Shown here in pieces: positions 52,109 to 61,123 of a stretch of DNA of 64,000 bases. A model generated the notes under the pieces. That model did not search any database. It saw nothing but the letters and a program-made list of their open reading frames with translations, and was not told where the DNA came from. The DNA comes from Pseudomonas sp. SL4(2022) (GTDB lineage: Bacteria > Pseudomonadota > Gammaproteobacteria > Pseudomonadales > Pseudomonadaceae). The position numbers and the translations under genes are program-made. The first letter of the stretch is position 1. Every line of letters starts with the position of its first letter. The stretch is from NCBI RefSeq assembly GCF_026625725.1, contig NZ_CP113060.1, positions 4,160,001 through 4,224,000 of the forward strand, in the 5' to 3' direction.

Positions 52109-52513
52109 TCAGAGCTGCTTGAGCAGGTGCTGCGCCTCTAGCGAGCCTTGCCCAGCAGCCAGCTCCAGCCAATGCCGAGCCTGTTGCGGCTCCAGGGTAC
52201 GTGGCTGGCTATAGAGCTGACCAAGTTCCAGCTGAGCACTCACATCCCCAGCACGAGCAGCCTGACGCAGCAGCTCGAAGCCCATGCGCCGATCACGCGG
52301 ATTGCCGCAATCGCGGCACAGCATCTGCCCAAGACGGACCTGCGCCTGCACGACACCCTGCAAAGCAGGTTGCTTGAGTAGTCGACCGGCAAAACGTTTA
52401 ACGCAGGGGGCATGGCCGAGACGGGGGCTGTCCAGTAGCCAGAGCGCAACACGGGTTGGCAGGCGTGGAACAGTGACGGGTAAAGCAGGCAGACGAGTGA
52501 TTGCGCGAGGCAT
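52109..52513 (-). CDS. Small Sel1-repeat protein
   Basis: 134 residues. The C-terminal part carries two Sel1 repeats (PRDRRMGFELLRQAARAGD with VSAQLELGQLY; EPQQARHWLELAAGQGSLEA). The N-terminal basic ~50 residues (RVALWLLDSPRLGHAPCVKR) resemble the start of the Sel1 protein at 36626. It lies upstream of rmuC, 64 bp away. Confidence 0.75.
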   Translation of the reverse strand: MPRAITRLPALPVTVPRLPTRVALWLLDSPRLGHAPCVKRFAGRLLKQPALQGVVQAQVRLGQMLCRDCGNPRDRRMGFELLRQAARAGDVSAQLELGQLYSQPRTLEPQQARHWLELAAGQGSLEAQHLLKQL

Positions 52514-52617
52514 AAGAAGCAGCGGTGGCCGGGAAGGCGCGCAACTCTACTCCTTTTTCCGCCAAGGTAAAGCCTTGCAAAAAACGCCAACCTGCGGTCT
52601 AGAGCAAGCGCTCGGGT

Positions 52618-52652
52618 TAATCCACAGAAGCTGTGGATAACTTCGTGGATAA
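52618..52652. promoter_or_regulatory. Cluster of three DnaA-box-like sequences
   Basis: taatccaca (52618, 8 of 9), tgtggataa (52632, exact on the minus strand) and cgtggataa (52644, 8 of 9) within 35 bp. They lie 105 nt upstream of the Sel1 protein start. The gap to 52893 is AT-rich with small hairpins and no gene. Confidence 0.55.
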
Positions 52653-52893
52653 CATGGGAGCAAGCGTCTTCATCGCCGATGGTGTGGGCCTCAGAGTTAA
52701 ACTGGTGGTTTTTTCACCAACGTAAAAAACCTATATTTTTCATTGACTTATAGAATCAACAAAAAAAATCAAGGATTTACGTCAAGCACTGCATCTTGCT
52801 TGACAAGGCGCATCGCAATTGTGCACAAGTTGCTGCGTCACGCCGCCGCATTGCCCTTTTTCAGGGCAAAACGCTCTGAAAAAGCCGCTCTGC

Positions 52894-53646
52894 CTAAGCC
52901 GGGCGCGGCAGCTGACCATCCACCTGATAGGTAGCCAGACGAAAAACTCTAGGCGTGTCAGGAACCTGAGCACTCTTGAAGGCCACATAATCAGCCGTGG
53001 TTTCACATAACCAGCTCAGCAGGTTGCGTGGTCGCTTTTCTGCCAACGCGCTAGGGACGAATAGCGCAACGTTGCTGCCCTTCTGCGGGCAGCGCGCTGA
53101 ACGGTATTCAAACGCTTCAACCCCTGCCACGCGCATTGCAGCCCCCAGTGCCTGACAAGGTTGGTAAGCGCTGACGTGGCAGAGTTCAGCCTGATATTCC
53201 ACAAAAGGCGGATGCTGCAACTGAATACCGCGCGCCACCTGATAGCGCGCCTCGAAGGTGCAATGCTCAGACAGAATGCGCCCGCTGGGCGGTGCAACGC
53301 TCATGCCCTCCCAGAGCAGAAAGCGGTAATAGGCCGCCTCAGCCATGGCCGTATCGATGCGCAGCGCACCGTAGAACAAGCTCGGCTCATGTACCGATCC
53401 AAAGCGCGACCCCCAACGCAACGGAGGATAACGAAACGGCGTTTTCAGCAGGTAATGCAGCGGCTCGGCACTTTGCGGCAGTGGCGGCTTGCTGGTTTCC
53501 AGCAACTCTTCTAGCAGAGCCTGCTCGGCCAGGGTATCGACCAGCTGCAGGGTCGCGACCTGGGCCTGACTCTCGACCAGGCGTACCAGGCGCCCACGCA
53601 GTGGCTTGATCTGAGCCGAGCCTTGGCAGTGTTGCCAGATATCCAT
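52894..53646 (-). CDS. RES-domain toxin (NAD+-degrading)
   Basis: 250 residues. RES landmarks are RWGSRFGSVHEPSLFYGAL (conserved Arg and Tyr), ETAMAEA-type helix TAMAEAAYYRFLLWEG (Glu) and a C-terminal YRSARCPQKGSNVALF (Arg-Ser-Asn). RES toxins such as MbcT and Pseudomonas Res deplete cellular NAD+. Its partner is the Xre-type antitoxin at 53938-54306 on the same strand, but a 291-bp gap separates them, which is unusual since most pairs overlap or nearly touch. Confidence 0.9.
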   Translation of the reverse strand: MDIWQHCQGSAQIKPLRGRLVRLVESQAQVATLQLVDTLAEQALLEELLETSKPPLPQSAEPLHYLLKTPFRYPPLRWGSRFGSVHEPSLFYGALRIDTAMAEAAYYRFLLWEGMSVAPPSGRILSEHCTFEARYQVARGIQLQHPPFVEYQAELCHVSAYQPCQALGAAMRVAGVEAFEYRSARCPQKGSNVALFVPSALAEKRPRNLLSWLCETTADYVAFKSAQVPDTPRVFRLATYQVDGQLPRPA

Positions 53647-53937
53647 GGTGGCGCTGTCCTTGACTTTTATTCTGCAGGGTAGTTTTCAGCGGCTGTTTAG
53701 GGCCTCACGAGCGAGAGCCCAGCGAGGCAAAAACAGGCGCAAATCGAAGCGTTACGGAGAACAGTCCACGGCTGGCCCGCAGGACGAGGGCTGCGAATCA
53801 AGCGGTGTGTACTTTTGTTCATGGGCATTACTCGCTTCGCTCGTCCTACGGGTCGCACTGAAGCGCATGATCGGCAAACGACTTTGGAGCTGTTGCTAAC
53901 GCTGCCGGGCCGGCGCGCAGCAACTCATAAATTGCCT
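53647..53937. other. 291-bp gap splitting the Xre/RES pair
   Basis: No convincing gene is present. The frame at 53645-53899 on the plus strand has low-complexity Arg/Ser-rich coding and overlaps the toxin start. The DNA contains imperfect inverted segments (cctcacgagcgagagcc... and actcgcttcgctcgtcc) and differs in texture from its neighbours. It may be a small insertion or hold a separate toxin promoter. Confidence 0.4.
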
Positions 53938-54306
53938 CTAGCCCTTGCCACGAATCGCATCGAGATACTCCACCACCCGCACCAACCCCTGCACCTGCAG
54001 CATCAGCGACAGTGGCGGCGCATCCAGGTGGCGGTTATCGGTACGTAGAAAATGCTGCATATCTGCCAGGTTTCCGCCAAACAAGGCAAACAGTGAGCGG
54101 TAAACACGGATCAGCAGGAGCGCCAGCTCTCCCGTTTTGCTATGCACACGCAGCCCCCCATCGGCCCAACGCGAGATGGCCGTCCGATGCACGCCCACGA
54201 TGTCTGCCAACTCCTGCTGGGTCAGCCCTAATTGTTCACGGGTATTAAGCAGCGCCTTGGCAAGCACCGCATCAGCGTCGGTGACAGGACGAATCAGTGC
54301 ACTCAT
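53938..54306 (-). CDS. Xre/MbcA/ParS-family antitoxin of the RES toxin
   Basis: 122 residues. N-terminal Xre HTH (LTQQELADIVGVHRTAISRW, ~30-50) and a C-terminal DUF2384 segment (MQHFLRTDNRHLDAPPLSLM then VQGLVRVVEYLDAIRGKG) whose end plugs the RES active site in known complexes. It should neutralise the toxin and repress the operon. Confidence 0.92.
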   Translation of the reverse strand: MSALIRPVTDADAVLAKALLNTREQLGLTQQELADIVGVHRTAISRWADGGLRVHSKTGELALLLIRVYRSLFALFGGNLADMQHFLRTDNRHLDAPPLSLMLQVQGLVRVVEYLDAIRGKG

Positions 54307-54837
54307 TGAAACCCCGACCTAAATGTCTGTTAGCTACAAAGCTAGCACTACATGCTGTAAACACACAATGAGAAAACACGAGCCGCCCTGGGCACACATC
54401 CACAGCCATACATCACACGCCACGGCTCAAACGACAATCGGAGGATCGATCAACCCATGCCAAGATCTTTGCCCAATTCAGCATCTAACCGATCCACAAA
54501 CATCTGTATCAAACGCTGGCGAGGCTGCTCTCGGGCAGCACTTGGTAATAGTTCATCTCTGGATGCACAACATGCTCGCCTACCCGGCACAGCAAGTTCG
54601 GCGTTAACAGTCCATCGACCAGATGCCGCCAGCGGATGGCAACCACTCGAACCAAAGCCTGCAGCCGTCTGAGCACACAGCTTCTATAAGACGAAAATCG
54701 AATATAAGTATCGTTAAAAATTACTTTTTAAGAATAATAAAGTTGTGCACTATCGCGCTCAGCAACCTGGCCAATGAAGGTCAGGCATTCAAGCAAACGC
54801 CTGTAAGACGGGCTCAATGACGAGGAAAGTCTGCATC

Positions 54838-55851
54838 ATGCTAAAGAAACTTTTGCTGGCCAGCGCCATCACCTCAAGCCTGCTAGGCAGCGTCGCGGCA
54901 CTGGCTCAGGACAAGCCGATTTTGAATGCCTCCTACGACATCGCCCGTGAGCTGTTTGCCGAGATCAACCCCAAATTCGTTGCCCACTGGAAAGCCCAGA
55001 CCGGCAAAGAATTGGTGATCGATCAATCGTTCGCCGGCTCCTCGCGCCAGGCGCAGGACATCATCCAGGGCAAGAAGGTGGATATTGTCACCTTCAACCA
55101 AGTCACCGACGTGGACATCCTGGCCAAACGCAGTTTGGTGCGCGAAGACTGGGCCAAGCAGTTCCCCAACAACAGCTCGCCCTACTACAGCACCACCGCC
55201 TTTTTGGTGCGTAAAGGCAACCCGAAAAACATCAAGAACTGGGACGACTTGGCCCGTGCCGATGTGAAACTGGTGTTCCCGAACCCGAAAACCTCCGGCA
55301 ACGCACGCTACAGCTACCTGGGTGCCTGGCTGCACGCCAATGAAGCGTTCGGCGGTGATGAGGCCAAGATCAAGGAATTCATCGGCAAGATCCTGCGCAA
55401 CGTCGAGAACTTCCCAACCGGCGGTCGCGCTGCCACCGTCGCTTTCGCTCAGAATGGCCAGGGTGATGTGCTGCTGACCTTTGAATCGGAAGTGGTGAAC
55501 ATCGCCAATGGTGAAGAATTCAAATCCGGCGAATTTGAAATTGTCGTGCCGCCGGTCAGCGTATTGGCTGAGTTCCCGGTCGCGCTGGTGGATAAAGTGG
55601 TCGATGAAAAAGGCACCCGCGATGTGTCCAAGGCCTACCTGGACTTCCAGTACAGCAAAGACATTCAGCAACTGCTGACCACCTTTAACTACCGCGTGCA
55701 CCACCCAGAGGTGGCCGCAGCGACTAAGGATCAGTTTGCGCAAATCCGCCTGATCAACCCAACTGAAGTGCTCGGCACCTGGGACGAGATCACTGCCAAG
55801 CATTTCGATGCTGATGGTATTCTTGACCAGCTGTTGGCTGAGGGGCGCTGA
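54838..55851 (+). CDS. sbp: Sulfate ABC transporter periplasmic sulfate-binding protein
   Basis: 337 residues from the ATG at 54838, with AGGAAAG upstream and a signal peptide ending SVAALAQ (~24). Sulfate-binding landmarks are NASYDIARELFAEINPKF, QSFAGSSRQAQDIIQGKK and FPNPKTSGNARYSYLGAW. It captures sulfate or thiosulfate for CysT/CysW. Upstream, 54307-54837 is a gene-free 530-bp region with an AT-rich promoter-like stretch (54697-54745), a fit for CysB control, though no CysB site could be defined. Confidence 0.96.
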   Translation: MLKKLLLASAITSSLLGSVAALAQDKPILNASYDIARELFAEINPKFVAHWKAQTGKELVIDQSFAGSSRQAQDIIQGKKVDIVTFNQVTDVDILAKRSLVREDWAKQFPNNSSPYYSTTAFLVRKGNPKNIKNWDDLARADVKLVFPNPKTSGNARYSYLGAWLHANEAFGGDEAKIKEFIGKILRNVENFPTGGRAATVAFAQNGQGDVLLTFESEVVNIANGEEFKSGEFEIVVPPVSVLAEFPVALVDKVVDEKGTRDVSKAYLDFQYSKDIQQLLTTFNYRVHHPEVAAATKDQFAQIRLINPTEVLGTWDEITAKHFDADGILDQLLAEGR

Positions 55852-55874
55852 GTCACTCCAGCTTTACGTCATCA

Positions 55875-55904
55875 CACAAGCCGCCGTCCCTACGGCGGTT
55901 TGTG
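55875..55904 (+). terminator. Hairpin between sbp and cysT
   Basis: cacaagccgccg / cggcggtttgtg, a 12-bp stem with one G-T pair and no U tract. It may trim or attenuate the transcript so that the binding protein is made in excess. Confidence 0.6.
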
Positions 55905-55921
55905 CATTTAGAGATTTCTGC

Positions 55922-56770
55922 GTGCCTACTACTCCCCGCTTTTTCCTGCAGAATCCGCTGCTGCCAGGTTTTGGCCTGAGCTTTGGTTTCAGCACCTTTT
56001 ATATCTCGCTGGTTATCCTGTTCCCGCTATCGGCGTTGCTGCTGTATGTCAGCGACATGAGTTGGGCGCAGTACTGGCGGGCGATTAGCGACCCGCGTGT
56101 AGTGCAGAGTTACAAGGTGACCTTGAGTGGTGCCTTTTATTCGACCATTGCTGCGCTGCTGATCGGCCTGTTGCTGGCCTGGATCATCACCCGCTACGAC
56201 TTCCCCGGCAGGCGTCTGGTGGATGCGCTGGTCGACCTACCCTTTGCCCTGCCCACATCCGTTGCCGGGCTGACCCTGGCCACCTTGCTGGTCCCCGGTG
56301 GCTGGCTGGGCCAATGGCTGGCACCACTGGGCATCAAGGTGGCCTACGCCTACCCCGGCATTCTGATTGCCATGGTCTTCACCAGCCTGCCCTTCGTGGT
56401 GCGCACCGTACAGCCAGTGTTGCAAGACCTCGGCCGTGACTATGAGGAAGCAGCCAGTACCCTGGGCGCCAGCCGCTTGCAGACATTTTTCTATGTGGTG
56501 CTGCCAACCCTGACCCCGGCGCTGGTCACCGGGGCGTCGCAATCCTTTATCCGCAGCCTCGGCGAGTTTGGCGCGGTGATCATGATTGCCGGCAATATCC
56601 CGTTTAAAACCGAAGTCTCCTCGCTGATGATTTTTGTGCGGTTGCAGGAGTTCAACCACAACGCGGCTGCGGCGATTGCCTCGGTCATTCTGCTGGCCTC
56701 ACTGGTGCTGCTGTTCAGTCTGCAAGTGCTGCAAGGCCGCCTGTTCAAATGGCAACGGCAAGGCAAATGA
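55922..56770 (+). CDS. cysT: Sulfate ABC transporter permease CysT (CysU)
   Basis: 282 residues if started at the GTG at 55922 (PTTPRFFLQNPLLPGFGLSF); no ATG is close, and the exact start is uncertain. Six membrane segments and the EAA loop DYEEAASTLGASRLQTFFYV. Forms the channel with CysW. Confidence 0.93.
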   Translation: MPTTPRFFLQNPLLPGFGLSFGFSTFYISLVILFPLSALLLYVSDMSWAQYWRAISDPRVVQSYKVTLSGAFYSTIAALLIGLLLAWIITRYDFPGRRLVDALVDLPFALPTSVAGLTLATLLVPGGWLGQWLAPLGIKVAYAYPGILIAMVFTSLPFVVRTVQPVLQDLGRDYEEAASTLGASRLQTFFYVVLPTLTPALVTGASQSFIRSLGEFGAVIMIAGNIPFKTEVSSLMIFVRLQEFNHNAAAAIASVILLASLVLLFSLQVLQGRLFKWQRQGK

Positions 56771-57594
56771 GAAAACCACAACACTGGCATCAATGGCTGC
56801 TGATCGGCCTGGGCCTGAGCCTAGTCACCCTGATTCTGCTGATACCGCTGGCGCTGATTTTCATCATGGCGTTCTCCGGCGGACTGGAACTGCTGTGGGG
56901 CAACCTCAACGAAGATTACATGCTGCATGCCATCGGCCTGACCCTGCTGGTGGCGGCGCTGACCGTGCCGATCAACCTGTGCTTCGGCATCATGCTGGCC
57001 TGGTGCGTGACCCATTACGATTTTCGTGGCCGCAAACTGCTGACCACCGTACTCGACATTCCCTACGCCGTCTCACCGGTGGTTGCAGGCTTGTGCTACC
57101 TGGTGGTGTATGGCCTGGAGCATGCGCTGGGACGCTGGTTCTACGACAACGGCGTACAGCTGATGTTTGCCTGGCCGGGCATCGTCATGGTCACCGTCTT
57201 CGTCACCGCACCCTATGTGGCGCGCATCCTGATTCCGGTGATGCAGGCCCAGGGCCAGGATGAGGAAACGGCCGCCCTGTGCCTGGGCGCCAATGGCTGG
57301 CAGATCTTCCGGCATATCACCCTGCCCAAAATCAAATGGGCATTGCTGTATGGCGTGGTGGTGACCAATGCCCGCGCAGTTGGCGAGTTTGGTGCGGTAT
57401 CGGTGGTGTCCGGCACCATCCTCAACCAAACCCTCACCCTGCCCTTGCTGGTCGATCAACTGAACAACGACTACAAGCCTGCTGCCGCCTTTACGGCGGC
57501 GGCTTTGCTGGCGTGTATGGCACTGCTGACCCTGCTGCTAAAAACATTCATGGAATGGCGCCAACGCACCCTGATGCAGCGCGCAGAAGCCTGA
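56767..57594 (+). CDS. cysW: Sulfate ABC transporter permease CysW
   Basis: 275 residues from the ATG at 56767, which overlaps the cysT stop (ATGA). Membrane segments and the EAA loop DEETAALCLGANGWQIFRHI are present. The usual next gene, cysA (ATPase), is not here; 57595-57655 is a short spacer and then the strand switches. Confidence 0.94.
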   Translation: MRKPQHWHQWLLIGLGLSLVTLILLIPLALIFIMAFSGGLELLWGNLNEDYMLHAIGLTLLVAALTVPINLCFGIMLAWCVTHYDFRGRKLLTTVLDIPYAVSPVVAGLCYLVVYGLEHALGRWFYDNGVQLMFAWPGIVMVTVFVTAPYVARILIPVMQAQGQDEETAALCLGANGWQIFRHITLPKIKWALLYGVVVTNARAVGEFGAVSVVSGTILNQTLTLPLLVDQLNNDYKPAAAFTAAALLACMALLTLLLKTFMEWRQRTLMQRAEA

Positions 57595-57655
57595 CAAGAA
57601 ACGACCTGGAGCGCCCGGACAGTTGGTCGGGCCACGTGCAGCACCAATGATGAAG

Positions 57656-58465
57656 CTAACGCAACGACGTCATGCCATCGCTGATGATGATCTCAACCCG
57701 TCGATTCATCTGCCGCCCAGAGGCTGATTCGTTACCGGCCACCGGCATGCTTTCTCCCTTGCCGGAAGCGCCCAGACGACTGGATGCGACGCGCTGACTG
57801 ATGAGGTACTGCTGCACCGAATCGGCACGTCGCTGTGACAGGCTCAGATTGGCTTCTTCACTGCCTACGTTATCGGTATGCCCTTCGATCAACACACTAC
57901 GATCAGGATGTTGATCGAGGAAATTCGCCAGTTTGTGCAAGTTATTGGCCGTACCGGCACGCAACTCGGAACGCCCGGTGGCAAACAGCAAATCGCCCAG
58001 GGTCATAACCAGACCCCGCTCGGTTTGTTTGGCATTCAGTTCATCAAGCTGTTGCTGCAACTCACTGCTGTGCTGCAACGCCTGATCAGCCTCGCGGGTA
58101 CGTGAATCCAGGCGAGCACCTTCTCGCTGCTCACTGAGGGTTCTGCGCTGGTCCTCATAGAAACGGGTTTGCGCCAGGGCTCTGGCAATTTCCACCTTGC
58201 GGTCGGCTATCACCACCAAGTGTTGGCCCAGCGCCTGCTCATCCGCACGATCCTTGCGCGGTTGTTCAGCGACGATCACCGCAGCCTCAGCCGCCTTGAG
58301 GGCAACAGGAGCACGGGTATTCAACTGCGGGTCGGCCTGTAACCGGGCGAGGTTACGGCGAGCATCTGCGGCGCCTTGCGGCATGCTCGGCGGTGCAGCG
58401 CATCCCGCCAGTAGCAGACTGATTGCAGCGGCTAGCAGGGCTGAAGGATTCCGAATAGTGTTCAT
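57656..58465 (-). CDS. OmpA-family lipoprotein with DUF4398 N-terminus
   Basis: 269 residues. Lipobox LLLAGCAAP (~Cys 22), a helical DUF4398 region (~30-140), then an OmpA C-terminal peptidoglycan-binding domain with LFATGRSELR, VLIEGHTDNVGSEEANLSLS and NRRVEIIISD. It likely links the outer membrane to peptidoglycan. Its start overlaps the stop of the upstream DUF4398 gene (ATGA). Confidence 0.93.
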   Translation of the reverse strand: MNTIRNPSALLAAAISLLLAGCAAPPSMPQGAADARRNLARLQADPQLNTRAPVALKAAEAAVIVAEQPRKDRADEQALGQHLVVIADRKVEIARALAQTRFYEDQRRTLSEQREGARLDSRTREADQALQHSSELQQQLDELNAKQTERGLVMTLGDLLFATGRSELRAGTANNLHKLANFLDQHPDRSVLIEGHTDNVGSEEANLSLSQRRADSVQQYLISQRVASSRLGASGKGESMPVAGNESASGRQMNRRVEIIISDGMTSLR

Positions 58466-58863
58466 TGTGCTGCTCCCGTATTGCGTTGCATTTCCTGTTT
58501 CAGGCTGTTGGTACTTTTCTGCATTTCGTCATTGACCACCTTGGCCTTGGTCGCCTGTGACCTGGCCAGTGCCAACTCGGCCTCGACCCGCGCCTGATCA
58601 GCCAAACGTTCAGCCAACAGCATCTCCTCACGCTGCACCGCTGAATTTGCGGCTGCGAGTTTCTCGCGGGCGATACCCAACTCCGGTGAGGCGTAGTCCG
58701 CAACCCGTGCCTGCTCAGCATTGCTGATTGCCGACTGGGCGGCTTGCAACGCCTGGCCTGGTGGTAAAGGCGGCGAAGCGCAAGCGCTAAGCAGCAATAC
58801 GGCACACAGCCCGCTCATACGCAGTAATGCCAAACCTGCAACGGTGGATGAAGTCCTGTTCAT
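58462..58863 (-). CDS. DUF4398 lipoprotein
   Basis: 133 residues with lipobox VLLLSACASPPLPPG (~Cys 28) and the DUF4398 helix ALQAAQSAISNAEQARVADY, then a coiled coil rich in Ala/Glu. GAGGA 8 nt before the ATG. It probably forms a pair with the OmpA-family lipoprotein. Confidence 0.9.
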   Translation of the reverse strand: MNRTSSTVAGLALLRMSGLCAVLLLSACASPPLPPGQALQAAQSAISNAEQARVADYASPELGIAREKLAAANSAVQREEMLLAERLADQARVEAELALARSQATKAKVVNDEMQKSTNSLKQEMQRNTGAAQ

Positions 58864-58949
58864 AAGGGTGTCCTCAGTAACAACGGTGAATTGGACACGT
58901 CACGGCTCGAGCCGCACACGCACCCGGATGGGCAAGCTAAAACGCCCGA

Positions 58950-59111
58950 TCAGCGCGACAGGCAGCTTGGGAAGGCAATGGGGTAAGAAGCGCTGACACA
59001 GCGTGCTGCGCTGTCCTGTGCCAGGTTCATGGCCATCTTCAAGCTGACCAAGGCCAGGCCGGCATAGCTCATGGCAAACAGCAGCAACAACAGGCGGTAG
59101 TTCGCTTTCAT
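58950..59111 (-). CDS. 53-residue membrane protein coupled to the CsbD-like gene
   Basis: ATG at 59111 overlaps the stop of the CsbD-like gene (ATGA). The product starts MKANYRLLLLLFAMSYAGLA and continues with VSLKMAMNLAQDSAA, i.e. a single N-terminal membrane segment or signal and a short periplasmic tail with two Cys. No family is recognised. The overlap and plausible membrane topology argue that it is real. Confidence 0.5.
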   Translation of the reverse strand: MKANYRLLLLLFAMSYAGLALVSLKMAMNLAQDSAARCVSASYPIAFPSCLSR

Positions 59112-59428
59112 GATGATCGTTCAGCCTGTTGCCTGGGGCGGCAGGTCGCCTCAACGGTTCTGCCAGGCGTTGGCGAACAGCCATAGCCATGACACGTGAA
59201 TAAACCAGCAACCTGGGCTTCGGCATCAATTCGAGAGAACGCATAACGAGCCTGCAACAGCCCCGCCAAACGCAGCCGATGGCCTGTATTGTGCAAAGTC
59301 TGGTCACCACCCAGGCGTGCCCAGTTCATCTGGATTGCGCCGCACAACTGTCGCCATCGACCTTGCAGTTGCTGCAACAGCAACAACGTCATGGACGAGC
59401 GTGAACACTGTCGTAGTAATGACCCCAT
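59108..59428 (-). CDS. CsbD-like stress protein
   Basis: 106 residues. The middle part follows the CsbD pattern: LQGRWRQLCGAIQMNWARLG (family: G-WKQ-KG-W-L), then RLAGLLQARYAFSRIDAEAQV (family: L-G-LQERYG-S-EEAE-QV). The acidic residues typical of CsbD are partly replaced, and the C-terminus (~80-106) is basic and unrelated. CsbD proteins are abundant under stress; function unknown. Confidence 0.6.
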   Translation of the reverse strand: MGSLLRQCSRSSMTLLLLQQLQGRWRQLCGAIQMNWARLGGDQTLHNTGHRLRLAGLLQARYAFSRIDAEAQVAGLFTCHGYGCSPTPGRTVEATCRPRQQAERSS

Positions 59429-59651
59429 GTCGGTCTCCCACTCATACCGCTGTGCCCTGGCTCAGGGTGCAGCTCAATGCGTGGAGCATCACAGGGCTGC
59501 TTGAAGCTGTCGGTTCGCTGGCGCGCATAGCCAAACCCATAACGAACCACTCTGCGGCGGCCTGAGTACGCCGGCGCACAGACAGCCCAACACGGCTCCA
59601 CTAGGCTGAGCGCTTCGGCTGTCATGACAGTACCCACTCGGGAGCAGCAAA

Positions 59652-60197
59652 ATGGACCTCTACCATCACCATATATCGGGCTTCTTCAGCCAGCGCAGCA
59701 GCGCCGAACAGGCACTGGCACAGCTGATTCAACGCGGTATGCATAGCGAACAGCTGCACATTTTCAGCAGCGGCATTCAGGCCCAACCTGAACAGGTAGC
59801 GCAAACCAGCCGCAACAGGCAGTGGCGCGATAGGCTGATCGACATCGCCATTGGTATGGCCATCGGGATCGGTATTGGTGCGCTGATCGCGGTGGCTCTG
59901 ATCGTCAGCGAGGCGCGCCTGTTATATACCAGTGCGCTACTGGCACCCTTTGCCCTGATGGGTATGGGTGCTTTCATGGGGGGTGCGCTCGGCAGCGTAA
60001 TCGGCGCTTCGGCGAGTACCGGCTTGCAGCACGGCAAGCTTACTAAACGACTGGATAAAACCGTCGACGTAGTGCTACTGGCACAAACCCACAGTGCGCA
60101 GGAAACCACTCTGGCCCGCGAAGTGATCAAGGCCACTGCCGGGCTGGTCAAGGACATCAACATGGCAAACGACCGCACACCACAGCCTTCACAGTGA
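59652..60197 (+). CDS. Glycine-zipper membrane stress protein
   Basis: 181 residues. The N-terminal ~50 residues (SGFFSQRSSAEQALAQLIQR) resemble general-stress-protein 17M-like domains. A glycine-zipper hairpin follows (IAIGMAIGIGIGALIAVALI and MGMGAFMGGALGSVIGASAS), then a hydrophilic tail. GGAG lies about 12 nt upstream of the ATG. It probably inserts in the membrane; role unknown. Confidence 0.8.
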   Translation: MDLYHHHISGFFSQRSSAEQALAQLIQRGMHSEQLHIFSSGIQAQPEQVAQTSRNRQWRDRLIDIAIGMAIGIGIGALIAVALIVSEARLLYTSALLAPFALMGMGAFMGGALGSVIGASASTGLQHGKLTKRLDKTVDVVLLAQTHSAQETTLAREVIKATAGLVKDINMANDRTPQPSQ

Positions 60198-60207
60198 GCG
60201 AGCGCTG

Positions 60208-60936
60208 CTAGACAGTAAGTGACAGCAGAATATCGGCGTACCACGTACAGTTCAGTCCCAGAGCCTCATCCCGCTCGTGGTCCCGCGAGCCTAGGTCAAA
60301 GCGCGCCGAATGTACGCCCAACAGCATCCACGGCAAAGCATCCAGCCCGCTCCCGGGCATGCGCATCACCACAGGCGCGCCGCTGCTGCCCCGGTGCGTC
60401 CGAGCATCCGTGAGGAAGTAGCCCTGCCCCTGGAAGCGCAGGCCGAAGGAAGACGCCACCACCGCATGGCGCACCACCGCAAGATGGTGCAGGGTGTCGT
60501 GAAACCCCAGTGGAAATCCCACCACCAGTAACGCGCTGCCCACTTCGACCCGCGCCTGAGGCGGCTGCAGGTGCGCGGGAGTGAAGGCGTGGTAGACCAT
60601 GCTCGCAGGCAGGGCTGCCCGGTCGATTTCCAGCACCGCCACATCCACCTCTCCGGCGCCGTCGCAGCCTTGACGCCAGAGACGCTGACCATCGCGGTAC
60701 AGCGGCATGGAGAACCCTGTGGTCTGCGCCGCATTATGCAAGTCGGTATGCACTTCGATCTCGAGCCGATCCGGAAAATGCTGGCTCGGCTCATCAATCA
60801 TTACGTGGCGGCTGGTGACGAGAAACAGACGCTGCTCATGGGCGAAGTAGAAACCGCTGGCATTCGCCAACCGTTGTTGGCCGCTAAAGGTGCAAACCCG
60901 TACAGCCGTCAGCAGCACCGACTCAATCATCGACAT
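60208..60936 (-). CDS. Trypsin-like serine protease (S1C-like), cytoplasmic form
   Basis: 242 residues from the ATG at 60936 with AAGGA upstream. The catalytic triad is readable: His in LFLVTSRHVM (~45), Asp in GEVDVAVLEID (~97), Ser in THRGSSGAPVVM (~190). No signal peptide or PDZ domain is seen, so it differs from DegP. Substrate unknown; the surrounding genes suggest a stress role. Confidence 0.85.
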   Translation of the reverse strand: MSMIESVLLTAVRVCTFSGQQRLANASGFYFAHEQRLFLVTSRHVMIDEPSQHFPDRLEIEVHTDLHNAAQTTGFSMPLYRDGQRLWRQGCDGAGEVDVAVLEIDRAALPASMVYHAFTPAHLQPPQARVEVGSALLVVGFPLGFHDTLHHLAVVRHAVVASSFGLRFQGQGYFLTDARTHRGSSGAPVVMRMPGSGLDALPWMLLGVHSARFDLGSRDHERDEALGLNCTWYADILLSLTV

Positions 60937-61123
60937 AGCGGTACATCCTTGCAGTGATCGCCCAACGACGTGGGGCAAAGATTAGCTGGCCAGCCACCTG
61001 GGTTCAGTTCGCCAGCGCGCATAAGCGCTCTAGCGCACCGACGTCATACCCTGCGGCTGTCAGGCTGCGGCTCAGTCCAAATGCCTTTACCCGCGCCCGC
61101 GGGCAATCTCAGGAGTGTTCCGA

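Noticed and set aside
53645..53899. 84-codon plus-strand ORF in the RES/Xre gap
   Set aside because: Arg/Ser-rich, no family, and it overlaps the toxin start; probably not coding.
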